Positions 30,401 to 38,842 of a DNA stretch of 64,000 nucleotides are shown here, piece after piece. Source of the DNA: a virus; the IMG/VR virus record IMGVR_UViG_3300032087_004307, positions 1 through 64,000 of that record. One strand, given 5' to 3'. The position numbers and the translations under genes were made by a program. Within the stretch, counting starts at the first letter, position 1, and each line of letters starts with the position of its first letter. The notes under the pieces were generated by a model. That model was given only the letters and a program-made list of their open reading frames with translations. It did no database searches and was not told the DNA's origin.

Positions 30401-31688
30401 TGTTTTGTGTATAGAATGTTTGTGGTGCATTTGCTTTTACATTAGTTAATGTTTCTGCAGGTAAACTGTTGTTCACTGCTGATCGTAATCCAAACGATAA
30501 TGTTAAGTTATGTTCTTCACCACTAGCATTTTCGTATGGTACAACTATACTTAAATTTGTTGCATCATCAGGCTGTATTGTATATGTTTCTGCGGCACTG
30601 GTTCTATACCATATTCTAAAAATACCGTTAGGGATATTTCCAAAGTTGCCATCTGGGAATTTAACTCTAATTCCATCATTGTTTAAATTTTCTACAGCAT
30701 ATAAATTTCTAGTACCCAACTGCTGACTATTATAGTTTAATGTTTGTCCTACAGTATTTGGAATTTTAGTCCATTGATTTGCTACTGTACCACCTGTTGT
30801 AATTTCCTGAACATACACATCAGTTTCGTTAATGTTTTGTATATTAATATCTTGAGATCTACTTACTACAGGCGTAGTAAAATCATAATCTTGATAAGCA
30901 AAAGTTCCTTGTTTAAATAATAAAAAGAAACCTGAATTATTACTTGCTATTCCTTGACCATCGTTTCTGTAAAATAGTCCAAAATCTGTTAATGGGTCTG
31001 GTGTATCTTCATAAAAATACTTTCCATCTATAAAATCACCATTAACAATTTCACAAGTCCTATTTACGCCATTTGCATTTATATTAAATGAATATGCTAC
31101 TGGCGAACCTATTGTTGTGTTAATTAGATACTTTTCAGTATTAATGTTTGCAATTTTACCTGTTTTAACAGGAGCAGTAAATCTATTCGTACTGCTCATT
31201 GCAGAGTTTAAAATTGTAATAAATTGTTCATAACTGTCTGGGTTGTTTGCATCGTCCCAAAACACTTTGGTGTTACTTAATTGGTTGCCTTGGCTATCAA
31301 CTAATGCTTCAGAAGTTTTTACAGCAGACAGTTTCATTAATCCACTTGCAGGGATATTTCGCTTAGGATTATATCCTAACATTCTTGCTAGTTTAAATAC
31401 TGAGTCTCTTCTTTCTGCAGTTTCCAAAAAGTTTTCCCTAGTATTAACATCCATTCTGAATGCAATACTGGTACTTAGGAATGCAAGTAATTCTAGTATA
31501 GCAATAAATTCTGAACTTTCTGTATAGTCGTTAAAGTTTTCAGGAAAATTTGTTCTTATATATTCAACTAATGCTGTTCTAATTGAATCAAAATCGTATG
31601 CCTGAAAGTCTACCTGACTAAAAACTTTATATGCTAATTTCCAGTCCTCTGCCGCAAATAAATTATTTTGTCTATTAACTGTTGCCAT
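27498..31688 (-). CDS. 6: Baseplate wedge subunit gp6
   Basis: 1,396 residues. The N-terminal region (FRQNNLFAAEDW-type start, SIRTALVEYIRTNFPENFND, EFIAILELLAFLSTSIAFRMD, RMLGYNPKR) is the gp6/J-like baseplate wedge signature, in which the first ~150 residues form the helical core around the hub. The C-terminus (ELANEFEKLNEFKSASD..., ELSSYIHQNMGNAVGSIV) also matches gp6-type proteins. T4 gp6 is 660 residues; here beta-rich insertions roughly double it. Order gp25, gp6, giant gp7-like protein agrees with T4. The start lies directly after the gp25 stop (TAATAATGG), so the three are translated from one late message beginning at 32068-32075. Confidence 0.88.
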   Translation of the reverse strand: MATVNRQNNLFAAEDWKLAYKVFSQVDFQAYDFDSIRTALVEYIRTNFPENFNDYTESSEFIAILELLAFLSTSIAFRMDVNTRENFLETAERRDSVFKLARMLGYNPKRNIPASGLMKLSAVKTSEALVDSQGNQLSNTKVFWDDANNPDSYEQFITILNSAMSSTNRFTAPVKTGKIANINTEKYLINTTIGSPVAYSFNINANGVNRTCEIVNGDFIDGKYFYEDTPDPLTDFGLFYRNDGQGIASNNSGFFLLFKQGTFAYQDYDFTTPVVSRSQDINIQNINETDVYVQEITTGGTVANQWTKIPNTVGQTLNYNSQQLGTRNLYAVENLNNDGIRVKFPDGNFGNIPNGIFRIWYRTSAAETYTIQPDDATNLSIVVPYENASGEEHNLTLSFGLRSAVNNSLPAETLTNVKANAPQTFYTQNRMVSAQDYQVFPSSQSSNIKKLKATNRTHAGHSRYIDITDPTGTFQSIESYAEDGVIYADKNNVSEKFTINENNTASEVVNSVIPLYLKKQELSNFMYNTFRKSVIATTPATFDTSGRDIKWATLPVKTLNSTGYITETALISGTTTTSVLINTTAETSMFKENNFIKFVNPTDLTDYKWVRITRIDNNGQLSSGLSTSTGPITLSSDVPNGWSANEIISTLRKTFTATEQNTIISEINNKRSFGLGYDPALDEYFIIQNQNLTTPVNGVLPEFSYANAKDTSNANADASYLIHFQYNAISNSAYDYNVSIRGLDYVIQSKENLKFYNVKSVKVTDNSTKAVRDVITFNTLNTKPGVTEVFKWYDNDDDNLGEVWQSQETGQTYTPQTTVPMIPLRSRNYYWYDIDCEWQSNFGILRSTGLSNAQVVANDRFVDEAAINLNTFYEDNTAFGLRTNVTIANVSGRVEHLPANVTVDFDNTTFGYNIFDANGEINYKQENLNTGFVEFYRGNASIHSYGVSGSSANTSATGRIILENANATAQTGRLIYTGLQNSTGQLHASDSSTNFSVDKLNVIYLNDKEKLSKDIKWTISDTFKEADGYVDPRKVKVAPIDSDEDLVPDEPLQYDDFVSPQSLVFFEYYTDFDGYTYDRPVSGLFLDYRGETGINLTDTNYLSPASYINQTDWKTVNYLIVDTVAIAQTLNNSGEAEPRYNGLVIYVTENKKVYQMQASSTNASTISLVETSDYIVREGRASTQNTAIQDPQNVILKWNHTAPNDVRIDPSISNVVEMLVLTQTYYTEIQKYINVPGTPYPIAPTSEELANEFEKLNEFKSASDTIVYRSAKFKTLFGSDAESSYQAKFKIVKIPGTNLSDNEIKSKIIRLFNSYFNADNWEFGETFYFTELSSYIHQNMGNAVGSIVILPKNTEGTFGDLFQVKAEPNELFINTATVNDITIVEKITSQTLRTDR

Positions 31689-31690
31689 TA

Positions 31691-32062
31691 TTAATCATCC
31701 GTACTACTTGTGACGTACTCTAAAAATAAAGTATCTTCACTATTAAGCAGTTTATATTTTATTTTAACTTCTGCTTGTATAGTGTGATCAAGAACTAACA
31801 GGTTTGTTTCCTGATACTCAACTCTTGGATCGCTATTAACTATTCTTTCTATGTCGTCTTTAATTATTTCTTGTGTTTCAGGATCTTCTGGTTCCATAAG
31901 GTAATCCCATATAACACTTCCAAACGTAGGTCTCATCACACGTTCGCCTATCCTAGTATAAAAATGATTTAGCAAATCTCTCTTTACTAGATCAGCATCC
32001 GTCAGAGTATATGGTGCCCTAACTTTATCTACTGTACTAAATCCTTTAAATAATGTTGCCAT
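31691..32062 (-). CDS. 25: Baseplate wedge subunit gp25
   Basis: 123 residues from the ATG at 32062 (MATLFKGFSTVDKVRAPYTL). The longer reading from 32083 runs through the promoter box and is rejected. Family signatures are DADLVKRDLLNHFYTRIGER, VMRPTFGSVIWDYLMEP and the EIIKDDIERIVNSDPRVE helix. gp25 is the lysozyme-like-fold wedge protein that nucleates sheath and wedge contacts in contractile tails (also called GPW/gp25). It is the first gene of a three-gene wedge operon. A GATAAATA box sits 5 nt before the start codon, predicting a leaderless message. Confidence 0.93.
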   Translation of the reverse strand: MATLFKGFSTVDKVRAPYTLTDADLVKRDLLNHFYTRIGERVMRPTFGSVIWDYLMEPEDPETQEIIKDDIERIVNSDPRVEYQETNLLVLDHTIQAEVKIKYKLLNSEDTLFLEYVTSSTDD

Positions 32063-32067
32063 GCAAG

Positions 32068-32075
32068 TATTTATC
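32068..32075 (-). promoter_or_regulatory. Late promoter box GATAAATA, leaderless
   Basis: Minus strand GATAAATA, 5 nt (CTTGC), then ATG of gp25 at 32062. Family alignment of gp25 independently places the start at this ATG, which supports the leaderless reading. It drives the 22-kb wedge operon. Confidence 0.77.
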
Positions 32076-32105
32076 ATATTCATTATAACAAGTTTTAATT
32101 AATAG

Positions 32106-32134
32106 TTGACTTATAGTACTTTTTATAGTATACT
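32106..32134 (+). promoter_or_regulatory. Sigma70-type promoter, leaderless
   Basis: TTGACT (32106-32111), a 17-bp spacer, then TATACT (32129-32134). The predicted +1 is 7 nt downstream, at 32141, which is the first base of the GTG start codon of the hydrolase. There is no Shine-Dalgarno sequence in between. Confidence 0.75.
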
Positions 32135-32140
32135 CACAAA

Positions 32141-32746
32141 GTGAAAAATGCAATCTACTTACATGGCGCAAATGCCAGCCCAGAAAACTTTAATTATTTT
32201 ACTTTGAAGTTGCCTGAGCATAAATTTATGGCTCCAGCATATGATATGGAGGACGATCCGTTTGATATTGTAGAAATATTAAGGATTCGTAAAGAAAGAG
32301 AGTTTGGTAAAGAGCCAGTAGTGGTTGTGGGGCATAGTTTTGGTGGTTTAATTGCTAGTTGGTATGCTAGTGTATACCCTAGGCGTGTTAAACACTTAGT
32401 TACTATTGCTACACCTTGGGAGGGCACACCAGTCGCTAGAATATTTGGTATGTTCTTTAAAGGAAAAGTTTTCCAAAATACAAAACCAGGTGCAGAAGTA
32501 CTATCATTATTACAGGAAAAGAATTTTAATGGTAAGCATACTAATATCATATGTACTAGAGGTTCTAATCCTGTTGCAGGGCTAGGTGGTAAAGCAAACG
32601 ATGGTATGATATCTTGTGATAGTCAGGGTGCAACACCGCCTGGGTTTAAGAACACTCAAAACATCACAATAGAAGCAGGTCACAGTGAAGTTTTGTTAAA
32701 TAATACTGTAACAGACCTATTACAGAATATAATTTTCGAGGAATAA
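32141..32746 (+). CDS. Alpha/beta hydrolase (esterase/lipase-like)
   Basis: 201 residues, starting with GTG. The order of motifs is complete: an oxyanion-hole start AIYLHGANAS, nucleophile elbow VVVGHSFGGL (Ser66), an acidic residue in ANDGMISCD (Asp153), and catalytic His in AGHSEVLL (His180). TIATPWEGTP after the nucleophile is typical of the triacylglycerol-lipase-like/PGAP1-like branch. No signal peptide, so it acts in the cytoplasm. It is followed after 1 nt by a small coiled-coil gene. The promoter is host-type, so expression is probably early, unlike the flanking late baseplate operons. The substrate (lipid, polyester or acyl group) cannot be told from sequence. Confidence 0.85.
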   Translation: MKNAIYLHGANASPENFNYFTLKLPEHKFMAPAYDMEDDPFDIVEILRIRKEREFGKEPVVVVGHSFGGLIASWYASVYPRRVKHLVTIATPWEGTPVARIFGMFFKGKVFQNTKPGAEVLSLLQEKNFNGKHTNIICTRGSNPVAGLGGKANDGMISCDSQGATPPGFKNTQNITIEAGHSEVLLNNTVTDLLQNIIFEE

Positions 32747-32747
32747 A

Positions 32748-32942
32748 ATGGCCGAAGTTTCCACATTAAATAATACATTAGAAGAAGAACTAAGAATTAT
32801 GTTAGTTGAAAAAAATAACGAGTGTGCGTCTTTAAGAGCTCATATTGAATTACTAGAAAAAGCAGTTGCTGAAGAACAAGAACAAAAATACAGGTTACTT
32901 GTTGAAAATGCTGATCTTAAAAAACTGATAAAAAATAATTAA
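32748..32942 (+). CDS. Small coiled-coil protein
   Basis: 64 residues, almost entirely one predicted amphipathic helix with Leu heptads (LRAHIELLEKAVAEEQEQ). No known family. The ATG follows the hydrolase stop almost directly, so the two are co-transcribed; its 3' end overlaps the convergent baseplate hub gene by 4 nt. A dimeric accessory or regulator of the hydrolase is possible but not shown. Confidence 0.65.
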   Translation: MAEVSTLNNTLEEELRIMLVEKNNECASLRAHIELLEKAVAEEQEQKYRLLVENADLKKLIKNN

Positions 32943-35719
32943 TTTACTCTATAACCTAATTCTACATATTTGCGATCTTTAGCAAATTTTAGCATCGCTC
33001 TAAGTTGGCCAAAGGATAGATTTTTATCTATTTTGTCAATCCCCATTTCAGCATGAGTTAATTTAAGCCAGTCAGGTGTTGTAAATAACTCTATTTCATA
33101 CTCACGTCTTTGAACATAGTCTTGTCTAACTTGTACTAAACTTTCAGAACCAACTTTTCCTGTTCTCCAACGTTTCATATATTTTGGAACTTCTGCATAA
33201 TTACCTTTATTAAGTTCTACAAGTAATTCGCTATTTGCAAAATTATTAATACCTATATGTGTAGCAAAACTTACTAATGCAAGAGTTTGGTTTTCACTAA
33301 TAGGTACTGTAATAAGTTGGGATATCTCTCTTTTAGCATAATTTAAATCACTTACTAATGCCATTTGTTGCCCTGCAGGACCTATACCATTAGATACATC
33401 AATTACTTTTGTGCCAGTTTTTCTATCTGTGAAGATTAAACTAGGTCCATCTACAGTCAAGTCTACCCCTTTCTTTTCTAACTCTGCTTTAACTATAGGG
33501 AAATTAGTTCCATTAATTCCCATTGAACCCATAGGATAACCACTTACAGGGTCTATGGCGTCTCTTGGATCTAGGCTTTTTAATTTATCAGCATGAGTTT
33601 TTAGATCTCCTAATTTGCCTTGTAATCCTTCTGCTTTGTTAATAACATCGGTAGCAGTATTTACAGCATCCATCACTTTGCCTTTTAATGCACTTACATC
33701 TAAACCTTCTATGTCTATTGGTAAATCGAACATGTCTAAACTAAACTGTCCTATTCTGGCTTCTATCTCTTTTAATTGTTTAGCCATACCTATGATTTTA
33801 TCTGCTTTTGCATTTGCTGTAGGGAACCTAAATGCAGGAATGGCTATACCCATTGCCGCCATAAGCCCACTCATATTATTAATACTTGCTAAATTTTGTA
33901 AACTTGCAGGTAAAAAATTACTGATCATTCCTTGTAAATCAGCCATATTAGGTATCATACTTGTGATATCTCCTATAGCATTACCTAAGGCCGCTCCTGC
34001 ACTATCTAATCCATTTCCTATTGCGTTTGCAACATCTGTTGCTGTGCCAACAGCACCACTAACTGGGTCTTTAAACCCATTTCCAAGTTTTGTTCCCTCT
34101 GGAGTATTAACTTCTGCAGGATTATCATCACCAGGGCTTGTTTGTCCTGGAAGAGCTTCAGCATCTGCTGTTGCGTCTTCTTCCATTGAATCTTGATCTT
34201 CAGTAGTAGGATCGTATTGAGAGTGTCCTACATATGGCTCTGCTGTTAGCAATGTTCCAACAATGGTTGATATCTTTTGTTTGTTTCCAGGTCTTTTTCC
34301 ACCACTTGTTAAAGCAACATCACCTTCCCTGTCGTATTCTGGTGCATCACTTGATTGATCTTCTACCTCATTTCCGTCTAACGAGTCTGCAGAAATTTTA
34401 TTTGCTTCTAATCCTGTTAATAATGGTGCCGGCCCTGTGTTTAAATTTATTATTCCACCTGAAATGCCTGTTAATGGCGATGTAATACCTACACTAGGAG
34501 CACCTATACCAACAATTCCTGCAACTGCTTTGATATCCACACCCACTGTTGTGGATGTAATTGATGTCGCTGTACCACTTGCTGTCTTTAGCATGTTACC
34601 ACAATTAATATCTATGTCGCCACCTATAGCAGATAATTGAGCATTACGAGTTGCCAACATTCCTATATCTGCGGCCGCATGTAAATTAATTTTACCACCT
34701 GAACCTAATGGCGGCATACCAATTTTACTGAGTTTAGAACCTTTATAGTCTCCTCCGATATTATCACCTGCGGCTTTTATTCTTACATTTTGTCCTGCTT
34801 CTATATTAACATCATAATCAGCACGAAGATTAAAGTTCTTTTTGGCTCTTAGGTTAATATCACCTTCACCAAAAACATTTATATTACCCATCATGTCTAT
34901 TTCAAGCCAGCCTCTGCCGTCTTTATTAATCATGTAGATAGTGCCTGTGACGTCGTCTAACAGTATTTGTTGTCCTTTACCACTCCTAAGTCTTATCATT
35001 GCAGAGTCAGGATGGTCGTCCATAATAAATTGATGTCCTGCGTAAACAGGAGTTATCCCATCTTTGCCTCTAGCACCTTTTGTTAAAATACCAGTAACCA
35101 TGCTGGGAGTTTCTCTCCTAGCACCTGATGTTCCAACACCTCGTATAGTGTCGTTTATAAGGCCTTGTTTTGTGACTGCTTCTGCTAAATCATGATGTAT
35201 AGGGCTAAGGATATCGTTAAACCCTTGTTGTTCAGAATATTTATTTTTTTCTGCTACAGGTGTTTTAAACTTTCCGCCTTGAAAACTTTTTCCTGCTGGA
35301 ATACCAGGTAACATATTGTTAAATTGATCAGGTAAAACATGACTTATTACATATCCATATTTCCTATTACCTTCTGCAAAGGCAACTAGTACCTGACTAC
35401 CAACATCTGGTGGAGAGAACCACATTCCATAACTTTGTTGTGTATTCTCAAATTTTTCTGTTTCATCTGGTTTTACATTCTTTGTGTTAGATATACCACC
35501 AAATGGAGTTGAAAATTTTACCTTTTTAATTGTTTTAACTTTACTACCCGATGTTTTATGTAGCCCAGGAATTTCTACCAATAAGGAACCATTTAAAAAC
35601 TCGTCTTTATTATTAATAACAGTAGCCAAATATATACCGTTATCTATATCTGCATCTTTGTTAAAGTCAGGCTGATGATAACTGTCTGTTAATTTACCTG
35701 ATTTGTTTATGCCAGCCAT
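32939..35719 (-). CDS. 5: Baseplate hub gp5-like with lysozyme-like C-terminal domain
   Basis: 926 residues. Residues ~25-150 are an OB-fold (NGIYLATVINNKDEFLNGSL, WFSPPDVGSQVLVAFAEGN) as in gp5/VgrG. Residues ~230-400 form a needle region with repeated IN(L/V)xA-type strands (GDINLRAKKNFNLRADYDV). A helical, Ala-rich linker follows. The C-terminus is a GH24-like lysozyme half: NQTLALVSFATHIGINNF, YMKRWRTG, QRREYEIEL. The catalytic Glu motif usually found before this part was not located, so cell-wall cleaving activity is uncertain. In T4, gp5 is the tail spike and lysozyme, but with the lysozyme in the middle. Overlaps the next gene by 1 nt in an operon of hub genes running from 39783 to 32939. 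Confidence 0.82.
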   Translation of the reverse strand: MAGINKSGKLTDSYHQPDFNKDADIDNGIYLATVINNKDEFLNGSLLVEIPGLHKTSGSKVKTIKKVKFSTPFGGISNTKNVKPDETEKFENTQQSYGMWFSPPDVGSQVLVAFAEGNRKYGYVISHVLPDQFNNMLPGIPAGKSFQGGKFKTPVAEKNKYSEQQGFNDILSPIHHDLAEAVTKQGLINDTIRGVGTSGARRETPSMVTGILTKGARGKDGITPVYAGHQFIMDDHPDSAMIRLRSGKGQQILLDDVTGTIYMINKDGRGWLEIDMMGNINVFGEGDINLRAKKNFNLRADYDVNIEAGQNVRIKAAGDNIGGDYKGSKLSKIGMPPLGSGGKINLHAAADIGMLATRNAQLSAIGGDIDINCGNMLKTASGTATSITSTTVGVDIKAVAGIVGIGAPSVGITSPLTGISGGIINLNTGPAPLLTGLEANKISADSLDGNEVEDQSSDAPEYDREGDVALTSGGKRPGNKQKISTIVGTLLTAEPYVGHSQYDPTTEDQDSMEEDATADAEALPGQTSPGDDNPAEVNTPEGTKLGNGFKDPVSGAVGTATDVANAIGNGLDSAGAALGNAIGDITSMIPNMADLQGMISNFLPASLQNLASINNMSGLMAAMGIAIPAFRFPTANAKADKIIGMAKQLKEIEARIGQFSLDMFDLPIDIEGLDVSALKGKVMDAVNTATDVINKAEGLQGKLGDLKTHADKLKSLDPRDAIDPVSGYPMGSMGINGTNFPIVKAELEKKGVDLTVDGPSLIFTDRKTGTKVIDVSNGIGPAGQQMALVSDLNYAKREISQLITVPISENQTLALVSFATHIGINNFANSELLVELNKGNYAEVPKYMKRWRTGKVGSESLVQVRQDYVQRREYEIELFTTPDWLKLTHAEMGIDKIDKNLSFGQLRAMLKFAKDRKYVELGYRVN

Positions 35720-38538
35720 TATGTATTACCCTTCTCGTTTTTTTTGGAAATATAAGCATCATATTGTGCTTGTGTAATTCTGCCTTCTTTAAGTAAGTCT
35801 TCTGCTGTTTTTCCTTTATTAACACCGTTTGCTAATGCCCCTTCAACATATATATGATCTCTATTTTCTGGTGTGGAATCATCTGACTCTGTATTAACTC
35901 CATCTTGTTTTTGGGCACTTCTAGTATTTCTAAAACCGTCTACATAACTAAATTTGTCTTTCTGTCGGTCTATGTTAGTTAAACTAATTGCTGTTTCTTT
36001 TATACCTTCTACGTCTATTTTATATTCTCCGTTATTCAAACTATGTACAACCTTTTTTACCTGATATATTCCTGAAATAAAATAGGATGTACCATCACCT
36101 TCTTTTATCCACAGTCCTGTGTTATTGTCTTCATTTTCTACATCTGGGTCAAAAAGCCTAGGAGAATTTAAACTAAACAGGAAGAAATTATCTACACTTG
36201 TTGTTAGATAGTTATCACCATCCTCTGATGTTTCTTTAACAGTTTCGGCGGATTGTCCTGGTGTTTGTTTATCTCCAGTTTTATGAACAGGTTTTCCTAA
36301 CCACCAAGGGTCTCCCCTTAATTGCATATTTAATTTCATTAAAAAATCTTGTGCTTGGTGTTGATCATAAAGATATGTAAATAAGTTGTTTTTAATACCT
36401 TTTGTAGTACCCACATTTGCAAAACCCTGCTTATGTAAATACTCTTTTCTTTGTGCCACACCTGTGGGATTTTCTTCCTTGCTTGTCTCATCTTTACTTG
36501 TTCTTGTCTCTTTTATTTTTTGGCCACTTGCAGTAAGTTGCTCTGCATACTTAGTATTACCTATAAGATCACCACCATATACAAAACCAGACGTTGAAGG
36601 GCTAAATTCTTCACTTTGTGTGACTACATTTGCCTGAGAACTTGCTGATTTTTTTGCGGTTAAATTATCTGCTACAGCCTGTGCTGTTGCCTGAGTAGAC
36701 AAAACTTCCTGTAATTTTTGTGCGGCTGTGCCGGCAGTATCTTGTATTAAATTTTTTATTTCTGATTGAGTAAAGTTTGCCGCATTTCCTAAATCATTTA
36801 AAAATTGTTCGCCTTTCTTTAGGTCGTCTTTTAACTCTTTAAGTTGATCAAAAAAGTTTCCTTTTTTATCCTGTGATGCTTTTAGTAATTTATCTACACC
36901 TTTTGTTTCTAAATCTTCATTTTTATTAACTGGTGCTGGATTCATTATATGCGATGCATTTAAACTTACATCTCCTAACATACCTCTATCAGGCGGCAAT
37001 AATAATGCAATACCATTATTATAACTTAGATCACAACTTAATATTTGATCGTTTCTACCTGTAAATATATACTCATAGGCCTTTTTTATTTTCATTTGAT
37101 TAACACGTTGGCCTGTTTCTGTAACTGTTAGGTTATTATTTTTATCTACTTCTTCTGAAAATACAGCAATGTCAGTTCTGTCTGTTAAAAATGTTCTGGG
37201 TATTATGTGTGCTTTTTTCTGATAATGTTTATGTTTTTCATCATAGCCTAAATATTCTACACTACCTGAAAAATTATACCACATAATTTGTTTTGTTGCA
37301 TCTACATCTTCTACACTTCTTTCTGCTGTAGGCTCTAGCTCTGTTCTTATTGTTTTGCTCATGAATTCTTTATTCATGGAAAGAATAATTCCTAACACTC
37401 TATCCATCGATATGCCTTCTTTAAGTGTAACTGAGATAGCATTAGTTTCTGGATTTTTGTTAATTGATGTTCCTTCTTTAGATTTTATGGGTCCTTCTGA
37501 TTCTTCCCTAGCCGCGTCAACATCTTCCGCTTCAGTAACTGCAACATCAATAACCTTACTTAATACTTCTGTATCTTGTATATCTAAACTCTGATCTTGT
37601 ATATCCAGGCCTGGCACATTTTTACTTGCTTTTTGTTCACCATTTTTTGATTCTGTAGTTTTATTCTCTAACCCAAAACTTATTCTTTCTGGCAAGTCTT
37701 CTTTTTCATTATAATTATTAATCTGAGTTTCCAAGTCTGACAACATTTCATATATTGTAGAACCTGTGATATCTATCATTGTTCTAGTTCTAAAAAATGC
37801 ATCTGCCGTGTAACTATCGTCCTTTACTACAGTTTCAAAGTCATATGTAGAACCGCTCTCGTCGATGTTCATACTGAAATTTTTAAGTAACAACTGATAA
37901 ACATATGGCCCTGCGGCTGTTATAAATCCGCCACCTGCTTCAGAATTCCAATTGTCTATATTTTCGTCTGATTCTTTTCTGCCTCTCCATGTTATTTCTA
38001 AAAATAATGGACAGTCCATTGCATCAGGTGGAGCACCCAAAAAAGTTCTTGCCCTAACTATTTGATCTGGAAAGTCTGCGGCGTTAGGCTGTGTAATTGT
38101 GAAATTAACTGTTGAAGCGGCTGTACCACTTCCACCAGGAACTGTTACTATTTCCAAGCCATCTATGCCAACTTCTGTAACACCTGTTTGTGCTAATACT
38201 ACTGTATTTTCTGGTAGATCATCTACAGAGTTATTTAAATATCCTCTTCCAGAAGTTGTTAGTGTTCCTTTTTCTGCTTGATCTTTTCTTGATTCTTCGC
38301 CGCCAGTTTCTTCAGTATTTTGTTCTGGTGTTGCTTCGCTACCTGGAGTACCGTTTTTTGATCCTGGACCAATCATGTATAGTTTTAAATTGTACTGTGG
38401 TAAATCATATCTATCTAATTGGTTACCTAATATTTCACCAACAAATTCATTTATAATTTTAGGAGCACTTTGTTCTGAGGGTACAGTTTCTTTTTTAGGT
38501 ACACCGCCGTGATATCCCATTTCTTCTGGTAATGGCAT
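35719..38538 (-). CDS. Baseplate hub-associated structural protein (gp27 position)
   Basis: 939 residues, polar, without membrane segments. Pieces such as TVNFTITQPNAADFPDQIVRAR, CPLFLEITWRG and YTADAFFRTRTMIDITGSTIYEMLSDLETQIN suggest an early beta-domain resembling the hub-ring domains of gp27-like proteins. The middle part is helical and Lys/Glu/Gln rich. The C-terminal region (FISGIYQVKKVVHSLNNGEYKIDVEG) reads like the domain by which hub proteins bind the spike. Position between gp5 and gp53/tube-cap genes supports a hub role. Direct family assignment is tentative; the protein is more than twice as long as T4 gp27. Confidence 0.6.
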   Translation of the reverse strand: MPLPEEMGYHGGVPKKETVPSEQSAPKIINEFVGEILGNQLDRYDLPQYNLKLYMIGPGSKNGTPGSEATPEQNTEETGGEESRKDQAEKGTLTTSGRGYLNNSVDDLPENTVVLAQTGVTEVGIDGLEIVTVPGGSGTAASTVNFTITQPNAADFPDQIVRARTFLGAPPDAMDCPLFLEITWRGRKESDENIDNWNSEAGGGFITAAGPYVYQLLLKNFSMNIDESGSTYDFETVVKDDSYTADAFFRTRTMIDITGSTIYEMLSDLETQINNYNEKEDLPERISFGLENKTTESKNGEQKASKNVPGLDIQDQSLDIQDTEVLSKVIDVAVTEAEDVDAAREESEGPIKSKEGTSINKNPETNAISVTLKEGISMDRVLGIILSMNKEFMSKTIRTELEPTAERSVEDVDATKQIMWYNFSGSVEYLGYDEKHKHYQKKAHIIPRTFLTDRTDIAVFSEEVDKNNNLTVTETGQRVNQMKIKKAYEYIFTGRNDQILSCDLSYNNGIALLLPPDRGMLGDVSLNASHIMNPAPVNKNEDLETKGVDKLLKASQDKKGNFFDQLKELKDDLKKGEQFLNDLGNAANFTQSEIKNLIQDTAGTAAQKLQEVLSTQATAQAVADNLTAKKSASSQANVVTQSEEFSPSTSGFVYGGDLIGNTKYAEQLTASGQKIKETRTSKDETSKEENPTGVAQRKEYLHKQGFANVGTTKGIKNNLFTYLYDQHQAQDFLMKLNMQLRGDPWWLGKPVHKTGDKQTPGQSAETVKETSEDGDNYLTTSVDNFFLFSLNSPRLFDPDVENEDNNTGLWIKEGDGTSYFISGIYQVKKVVHSLNNGEYKIDVEGIKETAISLTNIDRQKDKFSYVDGFRNTRSAQKQDGVNTESDDSTPENRDHIYVEGALANGVNKGKTAEDLLKEGRITQAQYDAYISKKNEKGNT

Positions 38539-38539
38539 A

Positions 38540-38842
38540 TTAACCTCCTGTAACTGCGTTTACGGATTCCATAGATGGTAATTTAATTACTATGCCTGCT
38601 TTAAAATCCCTGATTGGATCTTTTAAAATATCTGGATTCCTTAATGCGAATACCCACCATAATGATGTCGCACCATAAACTTTATGGGCTAGTATGTCAG
38701 GTCTTCCTGCAACATCTGTTCCTATTTCATATTCTTCATCATATATGCCTTTAGGCATTTTAGGCAGGTTATTTACGTCTAAAAAATTGTCGTATGTTCC
38801 TGCATTTTTAAGAAAACTATTTGAACTGTGAAATTTTGCCAT
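38540..38842 (-). CDS. 53: Baseplate wedge subunit gp53-like (LysM-type)
   Basis: 100 residues. The core GRPDILAHKVYGATSLWWVF followed by ALRNPDILKDPI and a final FKAGIVIKLP is the LysM-like motif of gp53-type baseplate proteins. T4 gp53 is about 196 residues, so this is the minimal domain plus a short N-terminus. In T4, gp53 links wedges around the hub. It sits between two hub/tube genes: the stop of the upstream gene touches its start, and its own stop lies 1 nt from the next ATG. Confidence 0.8.
   Translation of the reverse strand: MAKFHSSNSFLKNAGTYDNFLDVNNLPKMPKGIYDEEYEIGTDVAGRPDILAHKVYGATSLWWVFALRNPDILKDPIRDFKAGIVIKLPSMESVNAVTGG

Noticed and set aside
5600-31500. Many antisense reading frames of 60-150 codons opposite the large minus-strand genes
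   Set aside because: They are shadows of Thr/Asn/Ser-rich coding sequence, without ribosome binding sites or recognisable protein features.
32063-32083. Longer gp25 start at 32083
   Set aside because: The extra residues are encoded by the promoter box, and gp25 homology starts at MATLFKG.
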